A stretch of 64,000 nt of DNA from Parvibaculum sp002684405 (GTDB taxonomy: Bacteria; Pseudomonadota; Alphaproteobacteria; Parvibaculales; Parvibaculaceae): assembly GCA_965140395.1 (NCBI GenBank), contig OZ223205.1:1-64000 (forward strand), given 5' to 3'. The translations under genes and the position numbers were made by a program. Under the pieces are notes generated by a model. That model was not told the origin of the DNA and searched no databases. It worked only from the letters and a program-made list of their open reading frames with translations. Of the stretch, positions 42,740 to 51,836 are shown piece after piece; the stretch's first letter is position 1, and every line of letters starts with the position of its first letter.

Positions 42740-45004
42740 TCAGACGGATATTCCCTCTGCCTCGGCATAGGCCTTGAGCTGCGGCCGGACCGATCCGTCG
42801 GGCAAATTCATAAGCCCTTCCATGAACGTCTCCAGCTTGCCCACATCGAGTGAGCGCACCATCAGCTTGACCGGGCCGATGGCGGCGGGGGACATGGAAA
42901 TACGCCTGAAGCCCAGCCCGACCAGCGCCATCGCCTCCAGCGGCCGGCCCGACATCTCGCCGCAGAGCGTAACGGGCGTTTCATATTCGGCGCATTTGTC
43001 GACGACATGCCTGAAAAAGCTCAGCACCGCCGGGCTCAGCAGGTCGTAGCGGGTCGCCACGCGCGGATTGCCCCGGTCGCTGGCAAACAGGAACTGCAGC
43101 AGATCGTTGGAGCCGATAGAGACGAAATCGACCAGCGGCAGCAGCGCGTCGAGCTGCCAGATCAGCGCCGGGACTTCCAGCATGGTGCCGACCTCGATCT
43201 TCGACGGCCGCTCCTTGCCGAACTTGTCGAGGCGGGCAAGTTCCTTGTCCACGAGCGCGCGCGCCCGCTGATATTCGGCAACCTCCGCCACCATGGGGAA
43301 CATCAGCCTCAGCTCGCGCCCCGCCGCCGCCGTCAGCAGCGCGCGAAGCTGATGGCGCAGCAGCGCCGGACGGTCGAGACTGATCCGGATCGCCCGCCAG
43401 CCCAGCGCGGGGTTTTCCTCCTTGAGCTGGGCGAGGTTCATATAGGGCAGCATCTTGTCGCCGCCGATATCGAGCGTGCGGAACACCACCGGCATGTCGC
43501 CCACATGGTCCAGCACCGCGCTGTAGAGCTCCACCTGATCGCCGAGACTTGGCAGGGCCGCCGCGATCATGAACTGCAACTCGGTCCGGAAGAGGCCGAT
43601 GCCCTCGGCACCCGACTCCGCCACATGCGGCAAATCCACCTGCAACCCGGCATTCACGAACAATGAGATGCGCTGCTGGTCCTGCGAAATGGCCGGCTCG
43701 TGCCGGATCGCCTGATACTGCTCCTGCCGCTTGGCGCGGAACCGCGCCTTCTCGGAGTAGGAGGAAATGACTTCCTGGGTCGGCCGGATATAGATCTCGC
43801 CGGTATCGCCGTCGACGATGATGGCCTCGCCGGATTCCACATGATCCAGCGCCTCGTCGGCCCGGCCCACCGTGGGAATGCCCAGCGCGCGCGCCACGAT
43901 GGAGACATGCGCATTGGGCGCGCCCTCCTCGAGCACCAGGCCGCGCAGCCGGTCCTTGTCATAATCGAGAAGCTCGGCCGGGCCCATATTGCGCGCGATC
44001 ACGATGGCGTCGACCGGCAGATCCTCCGACACCGAGGAAAGCGTGACGCCGGTCAACTGACGCAGCAGCCGGTTCGCCAGATCGTCGAAATCATGCAACC
44101 GGTCGCGCAGATAGGGGTCGGCGGCCCGCTGGAGCCGGGCACGCGTGTCGTTCTGCACGCGCTCCACCGCGGCTTCCGCGGTCAGGCCGGTATTCACCGC
44201 CTCCGACATCCGCTGCAGCCAGCCGCGATCGTTCGCGAACATGCGATAGGTTTGCAGCACCTCGCGATGCTCGCCCGCATGGCTGAGATCTTCGGTCTGA
44301 AGCATGTCGTCGATGGAGCCGCGCAGCGCATAGACGGCCCGCTCCAGCCGCTCGCGCTCCGCATCCGTATCCTCGGCGATGAGCTTCGTCACATGGACGC
44401 GCGGCTCATGCAGCACCGCATGACCGAGCGCGATGCCTTCGGCAAAGGACGACCCCTGAAGGTAAAAGGGCTTGGCCTCTTCTTCTTCCAGCTCGCTCGG
44501 CGCATCGAGAAGCCCCGCCGCGGCCACGACCTCGGCCAGCACCATGGCGACCGTCTGCAGCGCTTCGACTTCTTCTTCGGTGTAATGGCGCTTGGTCCGG
44601 TTCTGCACCACCAGAACGCCCATCACGCGGCCCGAGCGCAGGATCGGCACGCCCATCAGCGACTTGTAGATTTCTTCGCCCGTTTCCGGCCGGTAGGCAA
44701 AGGCCGGGTGCGATTGAGCGTCGGCCAGATTGAGCGGTCGCGCATGCGCGGCGATATCGCCCACCAGGCCTTCGCCCACGCGCAGCCTGGTATGGTGCAC
44801 GGCGGTCGGCTTCAGACCTTCGGTGGCAAAAAGTTCCAGATCGGTCGCACTGCGCTTGAGGTAGACCGAACACACCTCCGCCACCATGTTGGAGGCGATC
44901 AGCACCACGATCTCGTCCAGGCGTTTCTGGGCGGTCTCGGGCTTTGCCATAACCTCGCGCAGACGGCGCAAGAGCACGCGCGGCCCGCCCACCGAGGCCG
45001 GCAT
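42740..45004 (-). CDS. ptsP: PTS-Ntr enzyme I with GAF domain
   Basis: A 754-residue phosphoenolpyruvate phosphotransferase of the nitrogen-related PTS. N-terminal GAF domain (about 20-165), then the EI domains: phospho-His H366 in NAHVSIVARAL, PEP-binding barrel with GLFRTELQFM, and the catalytic Cys in LCGEMSG. It passes phosphate to NPr and EIIA-Ntr, which regulate transport and nitrogen or potassium responses rather than sugar uptake. Directly downstream of lysC on the same strand. Confidence 0.95.
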   Translation of the reverse strand: MPASVGGPRVLLRRLREVMAKPETAQKRLDEIVVLIASNMVAEVCSVYLKRSATDLELFATEGLKPTAVHHTRLRVGEGLVGDIAAHARPLNLADAQSHPAFAYRPETGEEIYKSLMGVPILRSGRVMGVLVVQNRTKRHYTEEEVEALQTVAMVLAEVVAAAGLLDAPSELEEEEAKPFYLQGSSFAEGIALGHAVLHEPRVHVTKLIAEDTDAERERLERAVYALRGSIDDMLQTEDLSHAGEHREVLQTYRMFANDRGWLQRMSEAVNTGLTAEAAVERVQNDTRARLQRAADPYLRDRLHDFDDLANRLLRQLTGVTLSSVSEDLPVDAIVIARNMGPAELLDYDKDRLRGLVLEEGAPNAHVSIVARALGIPTVGRADEALDHVESGEAIIVDGDTGEIYIRPTQEVISSYSEKARFRAKRQEQYQAIRHEPAISQDQQRISLFVNAGLQVDLPHVAESGAEGIGLFRTELQFMIAAALPSLGDQVELYSAVLDHVGDMPVVFRTLDIGGDKMLPYMNLAQLKEENPALGWRAIRISLDRPALLRHQLRALLTAAAGRELRLMFPMVAEVAEYQRARALVDKELARLDKFGKERPSKIEVGTMLEVPALIWQLDALLPLVDFVSIGSNDLLQFLFASDRGNPRVATRYDLLSPAVLSFFRHVVDKCAEYETPVTLCGEMSGRPLEAMALVGLGFRRISMSPAAIGPVKLMVRSLDVGKLETFMEGLMNLPDGSVRPQLKAYAEAEGISV

Positions 45005-45071
45005 CAGCTCAGGCCTCCCGGCCGGCTGGGGCTCCTGCTATTGCGAGACATGGTCAAGGGCGCGCCCCCCC

Positions 45072-46325
45072 TTACTCGGAATCCAGCCCGTAGGCGGAGT
45101 GAAGGGCCCGCACCGCAAGCTCCGTATATTCGGCATCGATCAAGACGCTGATCTTGATCTCGGAGGTGGTGATCGCCTGAATGTTGATCCCTTTTTCCGA
45201 AAGCGTGCGGAACATGGCCTGGGCGACGCCCGCATGGCTTCGCATGCCGATACCGATGACCGACACTTTCACGACGCCGGGATCGGTCCGCACCTGTTCG
45301 CAGCGGATACCGGAAATCACTTTATTGATGACCTCTTCCGCGCGCGGCAGTTCCGCCTGCGGCACGGTAAAGGTCATGTCGGTGCTGCGCCCGTCATCCG
45401 ACACGTTCTGGATAATCATGTCGACATTGATGGAGGCGTCGGCCAGCGGCCCGAAAATGCTCGCGGCAATCCCCGGCTTGTCCTCGACCTTGACGAGAGT
45501 GATCTTGGCTTCGTCCTTGGAATAGGCGATGCCGCTGACGACCTGCTGCTCCACGATTTCTTCCTCGTCGCAAACTAGAGTACCGGGAACGAAGTTTTCC
45601 CCCGCGAACTGCGGCGCATCGGGCGCATCGAAGCTCGAACGCACCTGCAATCGCACCCGGTGGACCATGGCGAGCTCGACGGAACGTGTCTGTAGAACCT
45701 TGGCGCCCAAAGATGCCATTTCGAGCATCTCTTCGTAGCTGATTCTATCAAGCTTCCGTGCCTTCGCAACGATCCGCGGGTCGGTGGTATAGACACCGTC
45801 CACATCCGTATAAATGTCGCAGCGATCCGCCTTGATGGCCGCTGCGATGGCAACCGCGCTCGTATCCGAGCCGCCGCGCCCCAGCGTCGTGATCCGGTTG
45901 TCGGGCCCAAGCCCCTGGAACCCGGCGATGACCGCGACCTGCCCCTGTTGCAGGCGCTCGACAAGCGGCCCGCCATCGATATCCGCGATACGCGCGGCGC
46001 CATGCGCCCCGTCGGTGCGGATCGGAATCTGCCAGCCGAGCCATGAACGGGCATGGACGCCCATCTTCTGCAGCGTGATCGACAAAAGGCCGACCGTCAC
46101 CTGCTCGCCGGTTGCAACCACCGTGTCGTATTCGCGCGCATCGTGAAGCCGGTCGGCCTCGCGCGTCCATTCGACGAGCTGGTTCGTCGTCCCCGCCATT
46201 GCCGACACGACCACAGCCACCTCATGGCCATGATCCACCTCGCGCTTCACATGCGCGGCGACATTGGCAATCCGCTCCAGATCGGCAACCGATGTGCCGC
46301 CGAATTTCATGACCAGCCGGGCCAT
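45072..46325 (-). CDS. lysC: Aspartate kinase
   Basis: A 417-residue aspartokinase: kinase domain with KFGGTSVAD and TTLGRGGSDTSA, then two ACT domains (about 260-410) for feedback control by lysine and threonine. First step of Lys, Met, Thr and diaminopimelate synthesis. Precedes ptsP by 67 bases, an arrangement seen in many alphaproteobacteria. Confidence 0.96.
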   Translation of the reverse strand: MARLVMKFGGTSVADLERIANVAAHVKREVDHGHEVAVVVSAMAGTTNQLVEWTREADRLHDAREYDTVVATGEQVTVGLLSITLQKMGVHARSWLGWQIPIRTDGAHGAARIADIDGGPLVERLQQGQVAVIAGFQGLGPDNRITTLGRGGSDTSAVAIAAAIKADRCDIYTDVDGVYTTDPRIVAKARKLDRISYEEMLEMASLGAKVLQTRSVELAMVHRVRLQVRSSFDAPDAPQFAGENFVPGTLVCDEEEIVEQQVVSGIAYSKDEAKITLVKVEDKPGIAASIFGPLADASINVDMIIQNVSDDGRSTDMTFTVPQAELPRAEEVINKVISGIRCEQVRTDPGVVKVSVIGIGMRSHAGVAQAMFRTLSEKGINIQAITTSEIKISVLIDAEYTELAVRALHSAYGLDSE

Positions 46326-46656
46326 TCGCTCACCGAATTGCGGCCGACCCCCGGCCCGCCGCCCTGTTTGAAACTTGTCCTCATGCGTCCGCCGGGTCCG
46401 GTCCTGTCTTCACTGGACCCCGCCGCCCGGAACGCCCTATATCAGTCGCTTGTGGGTGACCTCTCGGCGAGACTGGCGGACCGGCCTCCTCAGGTTTCCG
46501 GACGACAGCTCTCGACCCGCTGAACGCGGCACATACATACTCGCATGGGCAATGGCCCGCAACCGGCGCAGAATGACGGCCACGCATAAGTTTCAGGCCA
46601 ATCAGACGCTACGGCAGACGAAAAAAGCAGACAGCACGGCTGAAGGCGGATCGGAC
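46326..46656. other. Divergent interval between lysC and ubiG, no gene
   Basis: 331 bases holding the promoters of the two divergent genes. An open frame continues upstream of the ubiG start but has no ribosome site and is unlike the protein family. I could not place promoters. Confidence 0.5.
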
Positions 46657-47427
46657 ATGACAGCAACGGACAAGGCAGGCGCGGCGGCTTCGGACGCCTA
46701 TACCAGCATCGACGAGGGAGAGATCGCCCGCTTTTCCGCCATCGCCGCGGAATGGTGGGCGCCGGAGGGCAAGTTCAAGCCACTCCACAAATTCAACCCG
46801 GTAAGGCTGTCCTTCATCCGGGAGCGCGTCATCGCCCATTTCGGGCTCGCCGCCAAAAGTCCCAAGCTTTTCAAAGGGTTGCGCTTTCTGGACATTGGCT
46901 GCGGCGGCGGCCTGCTCTCCGAGCCCATGGCCCGGCTCGGCGCGGACATCACGGGCGCGGATGCGGCGGAAAAGAACATCAAGACCGCCTCGGTCCATGC
47001 CATGGAGCAGGACCTCGCCATCGACTATCGCTGCACCACGGCGGAAGAGCTGGCCGCGGCGGGCGAACGCTTCGACGTCATCCTCAATATGGAAGTGATC
47101 GAACATGTCGCCGACCGCGACCGGTTTCTGGCGCATTGCGCCGAAATGCTGAAGCCGGGCGGGTTGATGTTTGTCGCCACACTCAACCGCACGTTGAAAG
47201 CCCATGCCTTGGCCATTGTCGGGGCCGAATATGTGCTGGGCTGGCTGCCGCGCGGCACGCATGACTGGAAGAAGTTCATCACCCTTGCCGAGATGGAACA
47301 GGGCCTGACCGGGGCCGGTCTCGATATCCTCGAATGGCAGGGTGTCAGCTACAATCCGCTGCTCGACCGCTGGTCCCTCGGCAAGGATACCGACGTCAAT
47401 TACATGGCTCTCGCCACCAAAAAGTAG
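46657..47427 (+). CDS. ubiG: Ubiquinone O-methyltransferase
   Basis: 256 residues from ATG 46657. SAM enzyme carrying out both O-methylations of ubiquinone synthesis. Family signatures are FSAIAAEWWAPEGKFKPLHK, SAM motif DIGCGGGLLSEPMARLG, NMEVIEHV, and the C-terminal GTHDWKKFI and VSYNPL. An upstream extension in the same frame is unlike UbiG and is dropped. Confidence 0.95.
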   Translation: MTATDKAGAAASDAYTSIDEGEIARFSAIAAEWWAPEGKFKPLHKFNPVRLSFIRERVIAHFGLAAKSPKLFKGLRFLDIGCGGGLLSEPMARLGADITGADAAEKNIKTASVHAMEQDLAIDYRCTTAEELAAAGERFDVILNMEVIEHVADRDRFLAHCAEMLKPGGLMFVATLNRTLKAHALAIVGAEYVLGWLPRGTHDWKKFITLAEMEQGLTGAGLDILEWQGVSYNPLLDRWSLGKDTDVNYMALATKK

Positions 47428-47501
47428 TTTTCGCTATAATTCTTGACGCAACCGCCCGTCTCGGCATGATCCCCCCCAACGGCATTTGAGGGGACATTTC
47501 G

Positions 47502-47861
47502 ATGAAGATCAGTGCACAGGCAACGATCCTGCTGGGCGCTTTCCTGCTTCTTGCAGGCTGCGGCGAAGACAAGACGCCCGAACCGGTGAACCTCACCCAG
47601 CGGCAGGCGTCTCTCTATCAGGCGTCCTGCCATACCTGCCACACCGTGCCCGAAACGGGCGCGCCGCAATCGCATGACCTTGCCGCCTGGAAACCGCGCG
47701 TGGCGCAGGGCGAAGACACGCTGCTCGATCACATTCTGAACGGCTTTAACGGCATGCCGCCGCTCGGCCAGTGCATCGAATGCTCGCGCGAGGACTTCAT
47801 CGCGCTGACGCGTTTCATGGCCGCGCCCGCCCCGAAGGACACAGAGGAGACGAAACAATGA
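47502..47861 (+). CDS. Small cytochrome c lipoprotein
   Basis: 119 residues. Lipobox LLLAGC with lipid-carrying C20; haem site C43-x-x-C46-H47 (CHTCH); probable axial Met85 in GFNGMPPLG; two further Cys in CIECS. It resembles cytochrome c5-type domains. Its stop overlaps the start of the FAD oxidase gene (ATGA), so the two are translated together and the cytochrome is probably the electron acceptor of that enzyme, anchored to the periplasmic face of a membrane. Confidence 0.9.
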   Translation: MKISAQATILLGAFLLLAGCGEDKTPEPVNLTQRQASLYQASCHTCHTVPETGAPQSHDLAAWKPRVAQGEDTLLDHILNGFNGMPPLGQCIECSREDFIALTRFMAAPAPKDTEETKQ

Positions 47862-49243
47862 AATTCTCGCGCCGCCATTTCATGCTTCAGGCCGCGGGCG
47901 TCTCCGCGCTTGCCGCGACGGGCACCCTGCCGGGCACCATCACCCGCGCCTTCGCCGAGGCGAAGCAGGAAGCACTCCCCTGGCACAACTGGTCGGGCGG
48001 CCAAAGCTGCACGCCCGAGCGCCGCGCCGCGCCCGCCAGTACGGAAGAACTGGCCAGCCTGCTGAAAACGGGCCCCGCGCCCTTGCGGGCTGTGGGCGCC
48101 GGACATTCCTTCTCGCCCATCGTTCCCACCTCCGGCACGATCTTCTCCCTCGACCGGATGAGCGGCGTCATCGGCAGCGATCCCAGCACCGACGAAGCCG
48201 CCGTCATGGGTGGCACGCGCCTCGGCGCGCTGGGCTCGAGCCTTGCCGAGCGCGGCCTTGCGCTCAACAACATGCCCGACATCAACAAGCAGACCATCGC
48301 AGGCGCCATTTCCACCTCCACGCATGGCTCCGGCGCCAATATCGGCTCGCTCTCGACCTTCGTGTCGGGCCTGCGGCTGATGACGGCCGACGGCGAAACC
48401 ATCGACTGCGACGCCGACAACAATGCGGACCTCTTTCAGGCTGCCCGTGTCTCCATCGGCGCGCTTGGCGTCATCACCCAGGTGAAGCTGAAGGCGCGCC
48501 CGCTCTACAAGCTCAAGCGCCGCACCTGGGTCATGCCCATCGACGACATGCTGGAGGAAGCGCCGAAGCTCTGGCGCGAGAACCACATCTTCGAGTTCTA
48601 CTACATCCCCTTCTCGGGCATGGCGCTCGGCATTTCCAACAACATCACCGACGAGCCGGAAACGCCGGTGCCGCCGCAAACCGACGACGACTCGCTCGAA
48701 GAACTGAAAATGCTGGAAGAGTGGCTGGGCTGGGCGCCGTCCGCCCGGCGCTGGATCCTGCAGAAGATCCTCGGCGACATGGAACCCGAAGAGCGCGTGG
48801 ACTATTCCCACAAGACGCTCTCCACCGAGCGCGGCGTGCGCTTCAACGAAATGGAATATCACCTGCCCCGCGAAAAGGGACCGGAGACGCTTCGCAAGAT
48901 CATCCGCAAGATCGAGGACAACAATCTGGAAGTCTTCTTCCCGATCGAGTTCCGCACGGTCGCCGCGGACGACATCTGGCTGTCGCCCTTCCATGAGCGC
49001 GAAAGCGCCTCCATTGCGGTGCATCGCTACTACAAGGAAGACTACAAACCCTATTTCGCAGCTATCGAGCCGATCCATCGCGCCGCCGGCGGACGTCCGC
49101 ATTGGGGCAAGCTCAACACACTGACGGGAGCGGATTTCGCAAAGCTCTATCCCCGCTGGGAAGACTTCAAGCGCATCCGCAACGAACTGGACCCCAAGGG
49201 CCGGCTTCTGAACGATTATCTGAAGGGATTGTTTGTAGCCTGA
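47858..49243 (+). CDS. Tat-exported FAD-linked oxidoreductase, aldonolactone-oxidase type
   Basis: A 461-residue VAO-fold flavoprotein. It begins with a Tat signal (SRRHFM, then a hydrophobic stretch to about residue 33). The FAD site is VGAGHSFSPI; H83 there is the residue that carries covalent FAD in aldonolactone and L-gulonolactone oxidases. NWSGGQ and, in the C-terminal ALO domain, RPHWGKLNTL complete the match. Substrate is unknown, probably a sugar lactone or alditol in the periplasm. Coupling to a cytochrome gene suggests a dehydrogenase feeding the respiratory chain, not an oxidase making H2O2. Confidence 0.9.
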   Translation: MKFSRRHFMLQAAGVSALAATGTLPGTITRAFAEAKQEALPWHNWSGGQSCTPERRAAPASTEELASLLKTGPAPLRAVGAGHSFSPIVPTSGTIFSLDRMSGVIGSDPSTDEAAVMGGTRLGALGSSLAERGLALNNMPDINKQTIAGAISTSTHGSGANIGSLSTFVSGLRLMTADGETIDCDADNNADLFQAARVSIGALGVITQVKLKARPLYKLKRRTWVMPIDDMLEEAPKLWRENHIFEFYYIPFSGMALGISNNITDEPETPVPPQTDDDSLEELKMLEEWLGWAPSARRWILQKILGDMEPEERVDYSHKTLSTERGVRFNEMEYHLPREKGPETLRKIIRKIEDNNLEVFFPIEFRTVAADDIWLSPFHERESASIAVHRYYKEDYKPYFAAIEPIHRAAGGRPHWGKLNTLTGADFAKLYPRWEDFKRIRNELDPKGRLLNDYLKGLFVA

Positions 49244-49259
49244 AGACGCTGTTCCTTTC

Positions 49260-49393
49260 CCCTCCCCCTTTCAGGGGGAGGGTTGGGAGGGGGTGGAGCG
49301 CCAACCGCCAGCCTCCCGATCTGCTGCTCCGCCACTGCCCCCCACCCGTAAAATCCATAACGGATTTTCCGACCTCCCCCTCAAGGGGGAGGT
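49260..49393. repeat. Composite palindromic intergenic repeat
   Basis: Three hairpins in 134 bases: CCCTCCCCC-N5-GGGGGAGGG (49260-49282), AAAATCC-N5-GGATTTT (49350-49368) and ACCTCCCCC-N4-GGGGGAGGT (49372-49393), with GGGAGGGGGTGG and its near-complement CCCCCACCC between. It resembles short extragenic repeats common in alphaproteobacteria and may also end transcription of both convergent genes. Confidence 0.7.
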
Positions 49394-49416
49394 GAAAAAC
49401 GTCACAATCGGGAATT

Positions 49417-49845
49417 TCAGTTCGCCTTATCGCGCGGCAGGGTCGGCAGGGGCGCGAGTTCGACGCCCTCCTCGATCAACTCTTCGGCCTCTTCGAGCGT
49501 CGTCTCGCCATAGATGTCGCGATGCCCGGTCTCGCCATAGTGAATGCGGCGGGCCTCTTCGGCGAACTCGTCGCCGACATAATCGAAATTCTGTTCCACA
49601 TGGCGGCGCAGCGCCGTCATGAGCTGCGAGACCCGCTCCACCGCTTCCGCCTGTGCATCGCTCGTCACCTTCGGCGCACCGCTTTTGGCGATGGCCGGCG
49701 CCATCAGCGCGCGGCGCACCTTCTTGCTGTTGCAGACGGGACAACGCACATCGCCCGCCGCCGCCTGTTCCTCGAAACCGGCAGACGAGGAAAACCAGCC
49801 GTCGAATTCATGCCCCTTGGTGCAGACCAGTGCGTAATGGATCAT
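49417..49845 (-). CDS. DUF1178-family zinc-ribbon protein
   Basis: 142 residues. N-terminal zinc ribbon: C8 in LVCTKGHEFDGWFSS and the pair in VRCPVCNSKKVRRALMAPA. Acidic C-terminus. Function unknown; the family sits beside nitrilase/glutaredoxin genes in many alphaproteobacteria, as here, where it overlaps the nitrilase gene by four bases. Confidence 0.9.
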   Translation of the reverse strand: MIHYALVCTKGHEFDGWFSSSAGFEEQAAAGDVRCPVCNSKKVRRALMAPAIAKSGAPKVTSDAQAEAVERVSQLMTALRRHVEQNFDYVGDEFAEEARRIHYGETGHRDIYGETTLEEAEELIEEGVELAPLPTLPRDKAN

Positions 49846-50684
49846 GCGCCCGGCTCCGACAGATGCCAGTCGCGATCATGTATCAGGCTCGGCACGGCCT
49901 GCCGCGCTGCCTGAACGGCCGCAAGGTCGATCTCGAATGTCGTCACGCCCGGTTCCTCACCGTCGATTTCGGCGACGATCTCGCCCCAGGGCGCGACCGC
50001 CAGGCTGTGGCCATAGGTCTCGCGCCCGCATTCATGCACCCCGCCCTGCGCGGGCGCGAGCACATAACATCCCGTCTCGATCGCGCGCGCCCGCAGCAGC
50101 ACATGCCAGTGCGCCGCGCCGGTCTTGCGCGTGAAAGCGGCGGGTATGGTCAGAATATCCGCCCCCGCCCTGGCAAGCGCCCGATAGAGATGCGGAAAGC
50201 GCAGATCGTAGCAGACGGTAAGGCCGATCCGCCCCAGCGGCGTATCGGCGCAGACGGCCCGCTCGCCCGGCTCGTAATTCTTGCTCTCGCGATAACTCTC
50301 GCCGCCCGCGAGATCGACATCGAACATGTGGATCTTGTCGTAATGCGCGGCGACCTCGCCATCCGGCCCGATGAGATAGGAGCGGTTGGCGATCTTGTCG
50401 TCGCTTACCTTGATCGGCAGCGACCCGACAACCAGCCAGATATCCTTCTCCTCCGCCAGCGCGCGGAACATGGGCAGGGACTCATTGTCGGGCTCGGTCT
50501 TCGCCTTGGCAAAAAGATCGCGGGATCGCGTTTCCAGCATCGACGTCATTTCTGGCGTCACGACGAGTTTCGCACCGGCCGCCGCCGCTTCGCCGACAAG
50601 GCAGCGCGCCTCGGCCAGATTCGCTTCCGGGTCGCGCCCGCTGCGCATCTGAACCAGGCCTGCGGTAAATGTCGTCTCGCTCAT
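49842..50684 (-). CDS. Carbon-nitrogen hydrolase, probable deaminated-glutathione amidase
   Basis: A 280-residue nitrilase-family enzyme with the Glu-Lys-Cys triad E45 (TPEMT), K117 (YDKIHMFDVD) and C158 (VCYDLRFP). Length and motifs match the Nit1 group, which repairs deaminated glutathione. It lies six bases after grxC, and the glutathione link fits that neighbour. Confidence 0.88.
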   Translation of the reverse strand: MSETTFTAGLVQMRSGRDPEANLAEARCLVGEAAAAGAKLVVTPEMTSMLETRSRDLFAKAKTEPDNESLPMFRALAEEKDIWLVVGSLPIKVSDDKIANRSYLIGPDGEVAAHYDKIHMFDVDLAGGESYRESKNYEPGERAVCADTPLGRIGLTVCYDLRFPHLYRALARAGADILTIPAAFTRKTGAAHWHVLLRARAIETGCYVLAPAQGGVHECGRETYGHSLAVAPWGEIVAEIDGEEPGVTTFEIDLAAVQAARQAVPSLIHDRDWHLSEPGA

Positions 50685-50690
50685 CTTTTC

Positions 50691-50948
50691 TCAGGCAGAC
50701 AGCAGGGGATCGAGCTTGCCTGCCTGCTCCAATGCAAAGAGATCGTCGCAGCCGCCGACATGCCGCTCGCCAATGAAAATTTGCGGTACCGTATGGCCGC
50801 CATTCGCCCGCTGCATCATTTCGCGGCGCTTGTCGGAATCCATGCCGACATCGATCTCGGTATAGGAAACGCCCTTTTTGCCGAGCAGCGCCTTCGCCCG
50901 GTGGCAATAGGGGCAAAGCATGGTCGTATAGATCGTCACATCCGCCAT
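50691..50948 (-). CDS. grxC: Glutaredoxin 3
   Basis: 85 residues with the dithiol active site CPYC (C12, C15), cis-Pro in TVPQIFI and the glutathione-binding GGCDDL. Reduces protein disulfides with glutathione. Part of the comF-grxC-nitrilase-DUF1178 row. Confidence 0.95.
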   Translation of the reverse strand: MADVTIYTTMLCPYCHRAKALLGKKGVSYTEIDVGMDSDKRREMMQRANGGHTVPQIFIGERHVGGCDDLFALEQAGKLDPLLSA

Positions 50949-50978
50949 CTGCGGAACTCCTTCAAAACAAACTCTTAT

Positions 50979-51752
50979 TCATATAATCGCGCCCTCGCCG
51001 GTCACAACCTGCGCCAGCGCGAGCACACGGACCTCCGCCGCGCCGGCCCCGGTCAGCGCCTTTGCACAGGCCTCGACGGTCGATCCGGAGGTGATGACAT
51101 CGTCTACAACTACCACACAGCGCCCCTGAAGGCCCGCCCGGCGCGCCTCGGCGACCTTGAAGGCCCCTCTGAGATTGCGCCGTCTGGCCTCGCCCGAGAG
51201 CCCGACCTGCGGCCTTGTCGCCCGGATGCGCAGCAGCGTTTGCCCCTCGAAAGGCACACCGGACAGCCGGCCGATCCACCGCGCCAGTTCCGCCGACTGG
51301 TTGAACCGGCGCGAAAAGAGCCGCGCCCTGTGGAGCGGCACGGGCAGGATGAGGTCCGCCCCGTCCAGCATCTCCGCCCCCGCCCGCATCATCCATCGGG
51401 CAAAAGCGGGCGCCCCTTCCAGGCGGTCGCCATATTTGAAGCGGGAAATCAGCAGCCGGCTCAGATCGTTATATTGCATTACCGCCCTCGCCGCGCGATA
51501 GGCCGGCGGATGGGCGAGCGCCACCGCGCTTACCATTTCCCCGTCCGGCGGATGCGATCCGCCGGGCTGATAGGCGAAGGGAAGACCCGTAACCCGGCAG
51601 CGGGGTTCCTCGATGAACGCCGCCTCCCCCCAGCATTCACCGCACAAGGTGCCGTGCTCGGCCACGCCCTGCCCGCAGGCAAGGCAAACGGGCGGCAGCA
51701 GAAAATCGGCAAGACGTGAGAGCCCCGTCACGGCCGGGGTGGCAATCGGCAT
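50979..51752 (-). CDS. comF: ComF-family phosphoribosyltransferase-like protein
   Basis: 257 residues. N-terminal cysteine ribbon (VCLACGQ, LCGECW), then the phosphoribosyltransferase domain with the PRPP motif VVVVDDVITSGST. Related to competence protein ComF/GntX; role in DNA uptake or repair in this organism unproven. Thirty bases upstream of grxC on the same strand. Confidence 0.9.
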   Translation of the reverse strand: MPIATPAVTGLSRLADFLLPPVCLACGQGVAEHGTLCGECWGEAAFIEEPRCRVTGLPFAYQPGGSHPPDGEMVSAVALAHPPAYRAARAVMQYNDLSRLLISRFKYGDRLEGAPAFARWMMRAGAEMLDGADLILPVPLHRARLFSRRFNQSAELARWIGRLSGVPFEGQTLLRIRATRPQVGLSGEARRRNLRGAFKVAEARRAGLQGRCVVVVDDVITSGSTVEACAKALTGAGAAEVRVLALAQVVTGEGAII

Positions 51753-51836
51753 GAGACAAGGTTAGCCGAGGCCCGGGGGCCTGCGAAGCGCGAACATGCC
51801 TTGCAGCCGCGCCCGGCCCGACACAATATGCCGGCC

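Noticed and set aside
46375..46656. N-terminal extension of ubiG
   Set aside because: It is unlike UbiG proteins and has no ribosome site; the family start is at 46657.
47435..47448. TATAAT followed by TTGACG after ubiG
   Set aside because: The order and spacing are wrong for a promoter of the cytochrome gene; no -35 lies 17 bases before the TATAAT.
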